Assembly: GCA_019614645.1 (NCBI GenBank)
Contig: JABWDB010000009.1
Span: forward strand, 3,639,501 to 3,703,500
Source: Stratiolaelaps scimitus
Lineage: Eukaryota > Arthropoda > Arachnida > Mesostigmata > Laelapidae
Direction: 5' to 3'
DNA: 64,000 bases
Part shown: positions 11,069 to 24,700 of the stretch, one piece after another
Numbering within the stretch: the first letter of the stretch is position 1
Layout: every line of letters starts with the position of its first letter
Position numbers and translations under genes: made by a program
Notes under the pieces: generated by a model
Seen by the model: the letters and a program-made list of their open reading frames with translations, nothing else
Databases searched by the model: none
Told to the model about the DNA's origin: nothing

Positions 11069-12743
11069 ACGAAACCTGCCCTTGACGAAGATAAGAGAAA
11101 GCGGGTGAACAAACGCTGTCCGCGCGTACGAACACCATATGGGTATCAGCCAGGGCGGGTGTGGGGTCGGCGCCACGCCTCTTGCTCCCTCCCCGAGTCC
11201 TCAGAGAAGAATCCGGGCGACCGTCGTGGCCGTTAAAGGAACAACAACTACTGCTTGTCTGAACCCTGGATGACGCCGGAGCATCGCCGAACGCCGAGAT
11301 GCAACAGAGAATGAAACCCTATCACCCGAGGGGATCGTGAGTCTGCAGACACGGAAAACACGATCAGATCCACAGCTTCGACAGAGGTTTTCGTTCCGCG
11401 CAGGTGGCAATCTGAGGGTGGCGGTTGGCAGCTAACTTCGCGTGTGTCATTAGGGGCCGACCGTTTAGTCGATCGAGGTATAGTGCCAAGGAAGGCGACG
11501 TTATTATCGACAACGCATCTACGACCTAAACGTCACTCTAAAGCCCAACGCCTCTGTAGACTTATGGGCAGAGGCCGAGAGAGAGAGAGTGGGAGCGAAT
11601 GCCTATGTTGTTTGTATAGTTAATTATCGCGTTCGCATACGCCTCTTGCCACACACACACACACACAAGTGCCAAACGTACATCGTGAGGATAAAGAGGC
11701 ATCGTAGTGGACTCCGTCGTTGCGGCCTTCAATCCAACTATCAGAGGGGGTGTAGCAAGCACGATGCGTGCTCGGACATGGTGAGGCACGCCGTCTCTCC
11801 TTGGAGCCTCGGGTCTTGCTGTGCACGAAGCCGTACATTGCTTAGTGAAGGAAAGCGTCGACGCAGCAGACGAGGTATATATCAAGACCCCCTCGTCATT
11901 TATAGAAGTTGAATGCACTGTTCCCTCTGCACAGCCATGGGCGAGTCGCAAGTTCGATTCATATGAGTAGAGACTGTGGGAGTGCTTGATAGCGGATCAG
12001 ATCGCACTGCTAGACGGCCCGACGCCACCACTGTGCTGGCATTATACTAACATTGTAAAAAGGTTCAACAGACGCTAGAGGACGGGATGTGTGTACCTTA
12101 TCGTGGTCGCAAAAATCGAATCAATCAATGACAATTGGACGTATCAGATAAAAATGCCGACCTCAAAATAGGCTTTTTTTTGTTGGTTGTGCAACACTTC
12201 AAGCATTCCCGCCTCGCGTCAGACCATCGCGCATTGCTTGCTCGATAAATCATCAAACTTGCCCTACCGTTGGGACGCCCATTGGTAACGGTAAGTGGTG
12301 ATTTGTCGTCTGCGTTCGTATCTTCCGCGGTGATAGCAAACGGCACGTTATCGTACATCCGCATATCGTACGATATATGATTTGCCGTGCTCAAGCCAGA
12401 AGGACGCCAAAGCGAGCATCGTATAGCGACATCGAAGACCCTCAAAGCTTGAACACCTCCTCCCCAGCAAGCCAGTGAGTCAGCCAAGGACTCGACGTTT
12501 GCGGATGTCGACCTATGCATCTGAAGATCGGCCCTAATGAGCGCACGCAGTCCGGCAATTCATTGCACTTTGCGCCTGTCAAAGCATGGAACTAGTTCGA
12601 TATCGGTTTTGTATGCCCTCGTACACGATGGCGACGCGTCTTGTATACACTTGCAGGAGGTGTATTGTTATTCATGAACTACGTATGATATTCACACGGC
12701 ATTCATTATAAATGTGACTACGCCTCTGATAAAGGAAACAAAC

Positions 12744-12745
<2 letters not shown>

Positions 12746-12811
<66 letters not shown>
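12746..12811. repeat. (AT)n microsatellite, 66 bp
   Basis: Uninterrupted AT dinucleotide run, among the longest in the window. Confidence 0.97.
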
Positions 12812-12815
<4 letters not shown>

Positions 12816-13483
12816 AGCTCTACGGTTGTTGAATGACAAATCGAATCACGTTTCTAGAACAGATTCGCCCTAGCATCTCTACGCTATGATCAGCATGGCA
12901 TTGGCAAACAGAAGACGGACTCATTCAAGGCCAACCATTAATTCTATAGCTAATCGTGACAGGCTGTTACGGGCTGACGCGGGACCTCGCGCTTTCTGAT
13001 CAGGTTGTCAGTTCACCACCTCCAACGAAAACCGAATGCTCAGTGCAGAGAGTGATCAGGAAACAGGGAGGGTAATGACAAGCGAAGGCGGCTAACAGAT
13101 TCTCAGTGGTGGACCCAACGTCCCACTTCTGCTGTCACCGTGTTTGCTGCCGTGCACAGCTTAGGCAATAGAATCCCGCGAGAAAGCAATAACAGCTCTA
13201 ACAAGGTAGTAGTAAGCTATGCGGGTGAGCGGGAGGTGGAGCTTAACTTCAAACTGCTGAAGTGACCATTCAGTGACTAATCAGTGTTTGTACAGATCTG
13301 TCAATCGGGGAAGCTAAGCTGATTAGTTTACGTCATCTAATTTTTAGCTATATATTTATTGAGTGAGACGAATTTCATCGGCGGGCCCCGTTTCATTAAC
13401 AGCAAGAGCGGTAGTTTCACCCCAACTCGTCGAATATTGTACACATTGCGTAACGTGCAGTAAATGGACGTCACAGAATAGTT

Positions 13484-13486
<3 letters not shown>

Positions 13487-13521
<35 letters not shown>
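13487..13521. repeat. (AT)n microsatellite
   Basis: Pure AT run; the open frames crossing it on both strands (Ile-Tyr repeats) are artefacts of the repeat. Confidence 0.97.
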
Positions 13522-13524
<3 letters not shown>

Positions 13525-14327
13525 TGTGTAGTAGTATGTGGTTGTGCGAGTAATAAGAAAAATAATGTATGCCAAACGACAAAGAGATTAGAGGATGCGT
13601 AAAGATATGAAATAGCACAGGGGTGTTTTGTTGTAACGAGAATAGCCATATGGATGTTGACCTCCGTAGGCTAACTCGTACTCGCTTGGAGCCGAGCTTG
13701 CATTGTTGTCTATCTATGAGGATGCTGGCATCCTCAGGATCACACGAAGAAAACAAAATGAAAAGCTTTTTCGTAACAAAACACAAAGCGACGTTGTTCT
13801 TTTTGGTAGGATGCTCTTAGGTAGATATCGTGTCGATATAGGGATATCGTCGTGCAAATATCGGAAAACAACTAAGAATGGACCGGCTGAATCGGCAGGA
13901 GTCGAGTTCCGCGTTGCGTGCCATTGTAGGCAAATGACAGCCGTCACAAGCTCGTCCTGTGAAGGCCACGTACGGTTTAGGGAACCGTACGAGACGAGAG
14001 TGCCAACAAATGGCCTAGGCGATTATCGCGCCGCACCTGAGATGTTTCCTTTGAAATCATTCAAATATAGTGGTATGTGTGGTTCGACACCATGTGTTCG
14101 TCAGTGTGTGTCTGTCTGCTACTGCTGACAAAAAGTCCGGTGCCGAAATCAACAAAAGTACCTGCCCGCCTACACTAAATCGATATGCCTACCTAAATAA
14201 TCACAAAATTTTCCCGAACATGACTCCGCTTAGCGGAGACATGTTTTTCGACTTCGCCTGCTCAGGGTGAGACCCACGTTGGCTCGAACAAGTGTGGCAT
14301 TAGAGCAACGACACCCATGGAGGTGAT

Positions 14328-14571
14328 TTAATTATAGGACACAAGCCTGCGCCGGCTGTCAGAGGCGAATCGAGGCATACTGACGAGTATCGGGAGAATG
14401 GTGCCATTTTTGCCAAAGCCGGCCTTGTCGATCGGCCTGAACGAGCTCGGCGCTCGAGTGTCCTGAATTAGATTCTCGTCCCGCCGTTGGGTTTGTGCTA
14501 GCTGATCAGGCGAGTGGTACAACACACCCTTCTTGTAGGCCGCCAGGATGTCCTGGCGCAACGCGCGAGAG
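14328..14571 (-). CDS. Terminal exon of an unidentified minus-strand gene
   Basis: Read on the minus strand, a pyrimidine-rich acceptor (TTTTTCTCTCGTCTCC..., ending ACACCAG) is followed by an open frame of 80 codons to a TAA. It enters in phase 2. Codon texture is strongly coding-like. The product segment contains ALRQDILAAYKKGVLYHS, RRDENLIQDTRAPSSFRP and IDKAGFGKNGTILPILV, and ends SDSRRRLVSYN. It is hydrophilic with several dibasic sites (KK, RR, RRR), so a secreted-peptide precursor or a cytoplasmic tail are both possible. I do not recognise the family. Upstream exons would lie at higher coordinates, perhaps around 15.2-15.6 kb. Confidence 0.45.
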
Positions 14572-14841
14572 CTGGTGTTGTCAACAGGAGGTTTTGACAG
14601 GAGACGAGAGAAAAACGTCAACATGGAACCCGTTATGATAGATTTTAGAGTGATGATTCATTAGAAGGACATAGGAAAAAGACTACTATGCAAAGGAACT
14701 GATAGGCGTAACATGTTTTTACATCGCATCTACAACGGCGCTGCCTTCAGTCGTAGAACTTTGTCCTGCTTAGTGAGAGGTTCTGAGTACATGTCTGATT
14801 ATACCTACGCATTGATCAAACCTCCTCGTTTATTATAGACG

Positions 14842-14877
<36 letters not shown>

Positions 14878-15176
14878 AATAACTCGCCCAGTCTCTTTGC
14901 CGTATAACTTGTACGTCGTTAACAATATCCAGATTCTATTGTGAACAATGAAGATACGTACCGAAGTCAATCGAAGCTACAGACTCACCTGTCCGTAACA
15001 TTTCTCCTCAATTTTCGATGTGGTCTTCCATTCAGTGACTCGCTTTCGTCGTTAGTTTGCCAGAGACGCAGAGAAGCGATCGTATGGTACGCTTTCGATC
15101 AACAGCTTCGCCAAGGACACCTTTGTCGGGATGAGCACATAGAGAGATATAGTGAAGGCATCCCCCCCAAGCTCAC

Positions 15177-15592
15177 CAATGCTTCGTATTCCCGCCCGTT
15201 GCCTCGACCGACGTGTACCTGTGGACGACCTGCAACAAGATCGATCTCCACGGCTGCTGTTGTACCATCCAATACAATACGAGGGAGGGGTCCCACCGGA
15301 GAAAGGGGACGGCAAACTAATCCATGATTGATCACCGCTTACGATGTCTGCTGTGGGTGTACGACTCTCGCCACCTGGCTGGGCAGTGCGCCCACTGCGA
15401 GCGGTCACAAGCTTTGTCCAGTCGAGTGCTGCTACCGCACGGGTCGTACGGCGGATGGTTCGCATCTTTCAAGCCTCTCCTGGGCTTGAGGGGAGGCATG
15501 GTCGAGTCGATTGGAAGGTCAACGAGGATCTGTTCAATGCGCTTTGTGGTATCGCCTACCCTTGAAGTGAACCGGTGGCTTAACTCGAACAA
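15177..15592 (-). CDS. Possible minus-strand coding segment(s), structure unresolved
   Basis: Two minus-strand frames look coding-like. One (15592-15332) reads HRFTSRVGDTTKRIEQILVD then PIDSTMPPLKPRRGLKDANH. The other (15335-15177) reads PLPRIVLDGTTAAVEIDLVA and ends GNGREYEAL before a good donor, TTG|GTGAGC, at 15176. The frames do not join without an unseen intron or a frameshift, and the end phase does not directly match the exon at 14571. + strand frames are also open here. It may be exons of the gene ending at 14328 or a decayed copy of something. Confidence 0.22.
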
Positions 15593-15612
15593 CAGTGATG
15601 ATGGTTAATAAA

Positions 15613-18600
15613 TGCCGATCCGTATAGACACCATACGTATAGCGGATAGATAAGAATGGTCTAGCAGGTTTAGTTAAAAGCAAAATAATTTTCAAATTGT
15701 AGATAAATTGCTTTTCTCATATTTGCAATCACTTGCAGCTAAAACTGATCGATTTCCAGGAGCGTGCCATTTCATCCATGTATCTATGTCTAATTTAGTA
15801 CTTCGAGTTATGTTAATTGTTTCAAGTTTTGCATATCCTAGCTAGCGGGGTCCCCACCCAGGATCATCTGGGGGCGAGGTTCTTCGCAAGGGGGCGTATT
15901 TAGAGTAAATGTCGAGCAGAATGGTCTTCCATGCGATTAGGTAACTTTTTTCACACAAAGCTTGTTTTCAGTTGAAATCCATTTGTTAAATCCACCGCGG
16001 AACGTATTCGACGCACGTAATTAAACGCTGTTAAATATTTTTGTAGATATGCAGCGGTCTGCATATCTGCGCGATATGTTTAAAGCAAAAAATGACACGA
16101 AATCATTACAGATTTTACGTCGGCGGTGCGCTTTCCAAGTTATTTTCGTCAGGGGTATCAAGCTACACCCTCATAATTAATCATGATTGTCGTAATAATA
16201 CATAGTGCTATCTTTTTGATATAACGCCCCTGTAAATGAGAGAGCATTTATTTCTCAACATCCCGCGGCCTCCGGCAGTGTCGCTCCCTCTCTCTCTCTC
16301 TCCTCATGTTCCTGTCTGTGCGGTCGTTGTAGTATGCCAATGCGTATGTTTCTGGTTTACGAGGTCATTTCCGTCAACGAGCCGCTCGGCTGGAACTTCC
16401 TCTGGGCCAGTCCCTCGCCCCCGCCTTCACTTTGAGAGCTGAGAAAGGCCGTTTTGCCAGACGGCTTCTCGTCGTCCCGCGAGGAAGCCGATGTCGACAA
16501 CGCAATGTGCCGTGACGAGGGTTCGACGCTCCAACGGCTTCCCGCAAACCAAAGGTCCGACAGGGTGAGATCCGACAGCGTGGCGGGGGAGTTGTCGGGA
16601 GGTCCTGCCTGATTCCTGCCAGGAACCCAGCTCCGCTGTCTGCGGTCGTCCGAGTCCCATCGCTTGCAGTTCGCCTTACGCTCCTCATCGTAATGGCGAC
16701 CTCCTTCCTCCGCCGGTCCGGTTCGCCTGTCGCCGACTCACTGCTACACTATTCAGCCACCAGTGCACTCCCGGCCCGTTCCACAGTTACCCCACAATGT
16801 CTCTCCCCCCTACGAGCTTAGCCCCTCGGACCATCCAGTCGCCCTGGGAGCGAGACCACGAAACCGAGACTAGCAAGCACTGTTCACCTAATGTCCCTTC
16901 GAGGCCCTGGCACCGCAAGCAGAATCAGCCACGCTCTCTCGCTCTCTCTCAATCTTCATCTCTTTCTCTCCCTTTCTTCCCACGTCTCCCGGTGAGCCGT
17001 TCGCATCCCTCAACGCAACCACAGCTCCGCCATCGACTTACAGACCACCACTGTGAAAGGTTTCGTTCGCGTTTCGGTTCGCTGGCTGAACACAGAGTAA
17101 CTGCTGACCCCTGTTCGCAGTCGGCCCCATGCACCTTGTCCCGCAAAATCCAAGCACAACTTCTGCACGGGACTTTCGCGACCATGTGAATCCCATTTTT
17201 GCTTCTGCTGAAGTTGCTGCGTTTGTGTCCGCATCCCAATGGTAACGGAAGCTGGACGCAGATTGAGCTGGTTGACGAGGCCGGTCCGAGGCGATGGGTA
17301 CAAATTGGGCGGTTCATCGGCTGACGACCAGATGAGTACGAGCATTGTTGATTGGTTACATGGTTGAATGGCTGGATGCCAACTCGATGGACGAATGAAC
17401 CACGTCTGTGGTTGAACATTGATGTGTATGTAGTGTACACTGATCTGCGTGTAGACTTCAAACCTCGTCTCCTCTCGCCTCGTATTACGGGATGTTGCCA
17501 TGCGGACGATGCCAGTACACATGCTCGTATCGTCTTAATGTCACGATTTACGCAAATCTGATTTTACACGTCGTCGGAGGCGCCGCGGGCGGCAGCAGCA
17601 GCTGCTATTCAAATTCGGCTATTTTAGATCGCCCGCAGCGCTCATTTCGACTGGGCCAGCCTAGGGTGCATTCAATCCTACAGGCAGCCAGCAATGGCAA
17701 GGCGGTTGGCGATCCCCGTCGGCAGACTTGTCTTTGTCTTCGTTGTTGTGTTGGGCATGGCGTATACTATGTGTTGATCACATCATTTGATGAACGCCGA
17801 AAAGTCGGGGACAACCCTGCTGTCTGGCAATAGGCTTCGATGAAGCAACAAACTTCTGACTGACAACAACGCATATTGGCTGTCCCGTTTCGGATGGATA
17901 AGGATTACAATGACAGCATCAGAAAACCTAGAATCCAGGAAAGCTAAACGAACTCCAAAAACATGTGCCGATATATATATATATATCTTGGGTACTTAGG
18001 TCAAATTCGAATCAATCGACTTTCATATCAAGTATTCTATATTGTATGTATGAAAACACAGTGCAAGGATCTACTTTGTCTTACGAGTGATTTCTGTCGC
18101 ATTCGCGTCTATCAAGATGCGCCATCGGCGCTGTTTACCCAATTTAGCAACGAGATCGTTGGAGCGCCTCAAATGTTATTACATTATTATACTACATCTG
18201 TCGTTGCAGGGCTGTTTCGCGCTATGCCACCAAAGCGCTCATATCCCAATCTGCTATGCCTGCCGTAGGATCACGCTGCCGCCGATTGAGTAATTCGCAA
18301 GAGGTTTGCTTCGTTCACTTTCCGCTGGCTTTAGGGAGCATACCTACTGCTGAGGATCAGCGCGCCTACCACACACAGCGCATGGCAGCCGCCGCCGTAT
18401 GGTAGAGCCAGCGATTGACATTGCTAAGTGCTACTACACGACTACAACCGCATGAGGGGTGTACGCACTGTAGGCGCTTTGTGTGGCGTTTCGTATGTCT
18501 GCATCAGACGGCAGATCGAGTAGGCCGCTTACGTACGTGTAATTCTCCATCCGTCCGCCACCCGCTCTGCCATTATGTTCACTATGCCGGTATCCTGTGA

Positions 18601-21537
18601 GCAACAGAATCGTATGTCACTCACTATCTACGAACACTGTGTCGCTGTTGCCTAGACAAATCCGGCGTGTGTGCAAACTTCCTAGCAGCTCAGAGCACAA
18701 TCGCCAATCGCCGTATACATTACGAGCATCAACTCGTTATCCTCGAAACTGGCTACATTGCTCATGGTCGGGGTGGATGGCAACAGGTCGCATCATGGTT
18801 GTTGCATACTCCGCCGTTAGATAAAGCCAAACGACTAGTTGCCAGTAACAGACAACGTCACACGAACGCCGCTCGCCGATGGCGAGTGTGGGAACTCGCC
18901 GAACTGCTGCTATTCAGGAGTATTATGCTGCCCTCTATAGCCGACCCAGGTTCTAGCTTGTAGTGGGTTGCCGGTACAAAATGTATGTGGGGGACTTGTC
19001 CGTGGCTCTTCTCCGCCCCAATTTTTGATGACGACGATCAGTTACCACGCCATGGTTAACTGCAGCAATCATGTCACAAACGTTTCAGTGCGTTGGCAAC
19101 ACCTCTCTCTCCCTCTCTCTCTGGCTAAAGGCACAGACAGGCTCAGCGAGATAACCTCACGGAAGCGACGGTTGCAGACCGCTCTGATGCTCTTTTCGCG
19201 TGCGGTTGTGGTCGAAGGTCTGCGACGCTGCACTATGCAGCAGTCTGGTTGTACCGTAGGCTCGCTAGGCATAGCTCAGTCTCGCGGAGGAAAGGGACCT
19301 CCGGTCTCCTACGAGGCATCGCTTCGTTTCTGTATCCCTAGTGGCGATCATGCGACCCGCTGTTAGATTGATGACCAAGCTAGAAACAAGGAGCGTGTAC
19401 GAACAGGGTAGAGCACATGGCTTCGTTCGTGTTGAGGGAAGGGGACTTGCGCGTCGACCCGGCCGTCCCATCCCAACTAAGGACTCTTTGTCGCTCACTA
19501 GAGGTTGAGGGGCTGGATGCTTCGGGCTGGGCCTAAGCCTAGTCATTCAAGCCTTGAAACATCGAATGGCCGCCTACGAACGATTTAGCTGGCGTACACC
19601 ATCATCACAGGTTCTCCGTCGTTGGCCTCGACTCCTAGACCTCCCTAAAGGCTGATTAAGGCCGGCCAGGAGTTAGCTTTACGGTTGTGGTGGATCACTC
19701 TTGGCTTATGCAAATCTAACACGTGTGTGGTCAACAACCCGAGATCTCCATAATACGATGCTCTACTAACTCAAACGTGAACTGCTCCCAACGAAAGCCC
19801 TCCCCGGCCGCCTCTTCGCCACAGTCGAGATAACCCTGTAGACGTAGACTACGTCGCCTTGCCCTTCCGAAGGCCGTTGCAACGAGTGAACCCAACTTAA
19901 CAGAGACTATACTCGCTTTATCAACAAGTGGCGTACACATTGATGATTCAAAGGCGTAATTCTGCTCTCGAGCGAGAAAGCTGCTACTCGTCTGACTCGT
20001 GCGGCTATTCCAGCGATCAACACCTGCTACACGTAGATATATCTATTTATGAGGTGCCTCCGTGAGACGTCACCAAGGTCCAATGTATCATAAATTCAAG
20101 GAGCTTAGGTCACTTTGCACAGGAGCACTTCATATGTTGCATGTATTATAGTTAGTGGTCGTTTGACCACCCCGCTTGGCTGGGGGTCGAGAGGTGGACG
20201 TGGGTGGCATAATTTATCGATGCGCTCTATGTTCATATGTGTGTGTGTGTGTCTACCGACGTGTGAGCCGTTTATGGTCACTGTTGAATCTTGATGGTTC
20301 CCTACCCATTGTTGTCGCCTGCCCATTGAAGTCGATTGAAGGCCAAGCAGTGGCGATGGCCAGTCCAATGGCAGTTCAGAGACAAATGATTGCAGAGGTC
20401 GGAGGGAAAGGTTTTGCTCAGTCCACCATCAGTTTTTTCCTCTTGCCGTCCGATTACAGCCGCTGCTGAGGATCTTGTATGAGTTAGGCACACGGCCTGA
20501 GAAGGCTTTTTGCTCAATACCTTTAGGAGCAGATGTCGTTGCCGACATGTACACCGTTTTCGTAGATGCCTTTTGTAAGTACGATGAATTCAGGATCAGT
20601 TCATCGTGAGGCGCTCAGACATGGCGAGATCTCGACCGCGTAGTGGGATTTGGATTTAAGGATAGGTTTGATTTAAGGGTTATCTGACTATTCTGGGATA
20701 AAAATAGAAAGTGAAGGATCATCACATGTTATAATTTGTTAACTGCTGCGAGGCTTCTCAAAAGGTCTAAGAAGAGTATACGTCTATGAGGCAACGCCCG
20801 TCAACATCACAGGTAGGCGATAGTCGAGGCTGGCTATTCTTCGCGGGATAGCATGTCTGGCCACACATACGTTGTCTCAGTGTTTGTATAGCCTTTACTT
20901 CTAATATATATATATATATATATGGTGCAATTTTGTATTCTTGCATTTGTCTGAAACTTGCTGCTCGCTGACTCTCCCGATATAGAGGCCAATTGTTTGC
21001 GGTGACATGGATACCAATTTGTACGAATACCCACAAAATGGGATTATGGGGAAGAGAGCCAATCGGGACATCGACAACTGCAGCAACTCTCATTCGAAGC
21101 TGTTTTTTACTCACGGAAATAACAATGTTCTGTGAATAAGCATTTTATGTTGCCTCGGGTCAAAACCCATCTGGGGAGAGAATTGAACGCTAAATCCGGA
21201 TGTCTATTATCACGGTGATAAACGGCAGCATCGTGTTAAGCGGAATATCACAATATTTCCACAAAGGTCGCCGCTACCATCGTCGCATGAATAGATAGCG
21301 AAGTGTAAGTTTCAAATATGACGAGAGGCGTATTTTCTATTTTCGCGTCCACAACGAACCGGCCGACGTCAACGCAATCGTCTGTGACCTTCATTACTCC
21401 GAATCATCGCAGTAAAAGTGCCACGTAAAAAGCAAACTCACACTATATATATATATGGCTTTTTTTTATTATGCTATTTATAGTACGAAGAGCTATTTAC
21501 TGCCAAAGGTCAAGTCGCCGATATGATGCCCAGATAG
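15613..21537. other. Non-coding stretch with simple repeats
   Basis: I see no exon with both good splice signals and coding texture on either strand. The stretch has CT-rich runs near 16285-16300 and 16930-16980, TA tracts near 17970-17988 and 20903-20922, and a GT run near 20238-20251. A minus-strand frame at 19940-19731 is mildly coding-like but lacks clear boundaries. Confidence 0.5.
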
Positions 21538-21714
21538 GAAGTCGTGGCCAGCATTAGAGAGGTGTGGATATTTTCGCTCGACATTTGTGACGCAGTGCGC
21601 GCCACCGCCATAATACGGATGAGTACCGGGAAGTGTCTGGTGGGCGAGGTGTCCTCCGACGGGAGGCTAGCCGCCAACGAAGAAACTATGACAGGAAGCT
21701 TGTGCCGAGCCCTC
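21538..21714 (+). CDS. Possible internal exon, unidentified
   Basis: A 177-nt open segment lies between a TAG acceptor (GCCCAGATAG, ending 21537) and a consensus donor CTC|GTAAGC at 21715. Both ends are phase 0. It encodes 59 residues including EVVASIREVWIFSLDICDAV, RATAIIRMSTGKCLVGEVSS and DGRLAANEETMTGSLCRAL. Third positions are GC-rich, as in the angiomotin exons. The acceptor has a poor pyrimidine tract, and I recognise no family. Neighbouring exons were not found. Confidence 0.27.
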
Positions 21715-24700
21715 GTAAGCTTAAGTTACTTTAACGGCCTCTGATGACGTGACAATGCAGTTAAGGTGCAATGAACCCAGTTATGGTTGTAGCTGTTACT
21801 GCTGCTAGAGCTTCGTTGAGAGGTCACGGACGAGTGGGTGGATCAGCAATCACGGGACAGTACAAATACAACTCCGTACTATTATACAATCACGGCGACT
21901 ATCGATGATATCTACAACATTCAGCTTGTGCGGATTATCAACATCATAATTATTATTATTATTAATGGTCAGCTGAGTTGGCTCTGATCGTACTCATCTT
22001 TCTATCTTATGTATTCTATCCTTGTATTTAGCTAGGCTGGGTCCTTTTGTCAGTTCAATGATGATGCATAGTAGTTTTACATCATTCCATATTAGTCACT
22101 CTGTTTTTCTCCATACGTAGGTCTCCTCCTCAGACTTCGCATGTCAAAGTCGACTTCGTCGCCCGCACCTTCGATCACACTGCCGATTATGCCTCCCCCT
22201 CTTCCCACCAATCCCGCGGGCATTTTCATTGTGTTCATGTTTCAATGCGTTTTTATTGCTCTCCTAACTAATACTAGAGGTGTATTTCTGTTCGAATCGG
22301 ACACTGAACGCCTGCGTTCCCCTCTCAATGCTTCGGCCAGTTTGATTTGTTCAATTTGCTTTATTATCATACCGACCTCATTTGTGATAAATTCTAGATT
22401 TTACAGTATCCACCCTGAGTGTACGTAATTACAGTCCGAACGACTTGGTCAGATTGGCAATTGTCGTTCGAGTGATCAATAGTTGTGCGATGTCTATCTG
22501 GCTTGAACATCGACGACGTACGGCGCAAATTTCATTTCGTCGACATCATTTAGTCTATTGATAACTTGTTATCATACCTTCCAATGATATTATGTGTATT
22601 CGTACGCCACAGTTGTTCAGATCAGATTTTCCTGTTTCGTGGGCACCGTGAAACCTCGGTGCAAATCCGGTGGCTTCGATTTCTCGTTCCGAACGATGTG
22701 TCCTTACGTCTTCATCTAGTGTCATTCTGCTCGAAGTCAGATTACTGTTTAGTTAGTAAGGAGTGATCCACAATTGTACTAAGCTGTGCAACCCTACATC
22801 TATATACTGCATTATGTGGATGTGATTATTGTATTTTATCATTATTATTATTATTATTATTATTAACGGTAACCATATGGCAACCACATAGGAAGTAACA
22901 GTATCAACAAAAGTCGGACTTGTCTATCACGAAAGCTCTGGCTTTGTCACTACTCTGGGTCGAGAACTCTGGGGAGTTGTTCCAGTTGGCTTCTCTTGGT
23001 ACTGTACCAAGATGACAACAAGGAGACATGTCTAACTGATCCAACTGAAAAATCCCCAGTTCACTTCTTCGTTTGGAGGAGCACCCGATACCCTATAAGT
23101 TCGAAGATCTACTACTAACGTGTTGCTCATGAACCGACTGTCCTGGCCTTGATTAGTGTGATTAGGCGCGGGTTGACAACAGTTTCACTAGTTCAAGTTG
23201 AACAAGCAGCAAGTGAGGTAGAGATACTCGGAAGATGCACATCAACCAGCGTATATATATATATATATACGAAAGTCACAGTGGCAGATATATATATATA
23301 TATATCTGTCTGCCACTGTATATATATATATAGATATATACATTAAGTAGTGATTTCATCTTACACAACCGCATGTGAAATGTCAACGTGATGTGACCCC
23401 CTCCGCCGAAAGAGAATTCAGCATCACTTGTCCGGTGTTTGATATCTGCTCTGGAAAGCGTTGATCCCTCCTTACCCGCTTCGTCCTTAGGCTCTTCGAT
23501 CTTATTGCTATAATATCTACTGAGGGCAATCGGCGTTCGCCAGCTCCACGTTGCAGCGTCACAGATGTGCATAAGCATAGATGGCTGTCGCGTCTAGCAG
23601 TCATTAAAACGCCCGCACGCACCAGTTCGACTTGGGTAAACGTCCAGCATTCGCTACTGATAGTTTTAACAACGCCGTTGCGGTGTTGAATCGCTATTCA
23701 CTGAGGTGAGGTTCATTTTCAGAGTTGCTTCGCCCCTAAATTCAGACAGGTCTCTTCCAGCGAGAAGGAGAGAATGGAAGAAACCTGTCTCAAATTCTGG
23801 CTTGCAGATTCGTGGCGGAAGAGCGCATATTAACCCTTAGGATGCCATCTAGTTTTGGTTCATCAGCTGTCTTCGAGTGTACACTCAGCCCTGTCTCTGG
23901 ATGGTCCCATCGTGAAATGGTCTTGTTCTCGCTGACTGTTTGGTTGAGACGGAGCACGGAGATCGATATTCAATGCATGCTATGGGCCCAAGAAATACTG
24001 GAAACAGTTAATCACTCCCGAGGGCGCGGTATGCGGTCCTTCAGGGCTGTGCAGCAGTAAAATACGCCGACTAAGTGCTATTTCCGTGTAATGCATATAT
24101 GAAGAATATTTTGAGAAATAGATTCACATATATTCATCAGACATTTCGTTTTGTACTCTCGTTTTACGGCTGGCGGGCTCCCCGCTCTCCTTCCAGAGGA
24201 GACATTTCCCGATACTTACTATCTGTGTGGCATTGCTATGGGAAATGTCCATATAGAGGCGTATATATTCCTTAAAATATGATCATGTATTCATTTCTGA
24301 TGTTCCCGCCAACCAGAAATCGGCGATAGTTATTTTCGAGAACTTTCAATACGTCTCGCTGACGGTGATAAATGCTTCATATAAGACACTCAACTGTATT
24401 CCCGAGACGATTTTGTCATTGCTGGTATTCTGTAGATGTCGATGCCCCGTTCCGAGTTTCTCACTTCAAAGGTAAGAGTTCAGCGAGTTCATTTCTCCAT
24501 CTCGTCAATCCACATATGATAGCTCGGCAGACGGTTTTGTAAGAAAATTACTCGAGATCAGCTAGACTGAAATTCATTTCTCTTTTGGCCTCAAGACAAT
24601 TTGTCTGGAATCCATTCGAAATCTAGAAAGCTAAGCCTGAAATCGACGCTTTTTTCTATTGTGAAACTTTGTACAGATTATACAGATGATTATGTGTAAT

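Larger units (their letters stand above)
11069..14327. other. Angiomotin 3' flank / intergenic region
   Basis: No AATAAA was found close downstream of the stop on the + strand; the first canonical one I see is at 15607-15612, so the 3' end is unresolved. The region contains a (CA)n run near 11650-11668, a 66-bp (AT)n tract and a second (AT)n tract, but no supported exon. Confidence 0.5.

Noticed and set aside
13337..13786. 149-codon minus-strand frame containing Ile-Tyr repeats
   Set aside because: The repeat part is the (AT)n microsatellite at 13487-13521; flanks have no splice support or similarity.
19731..19940. Minus-strand frame with coding-like texture (DCGEEAAGEGFRWEQFTFEL)
   Set aside because: No clear splice boundaries or similarity; could be real but is not supportable from sequence alone.
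22141..22202. Ser/Pro-rich segment after CCTCCTCAG, considered as an exon
   Set aside because: No acceptable donor at the end of the coding-like part; another frame is equally open.
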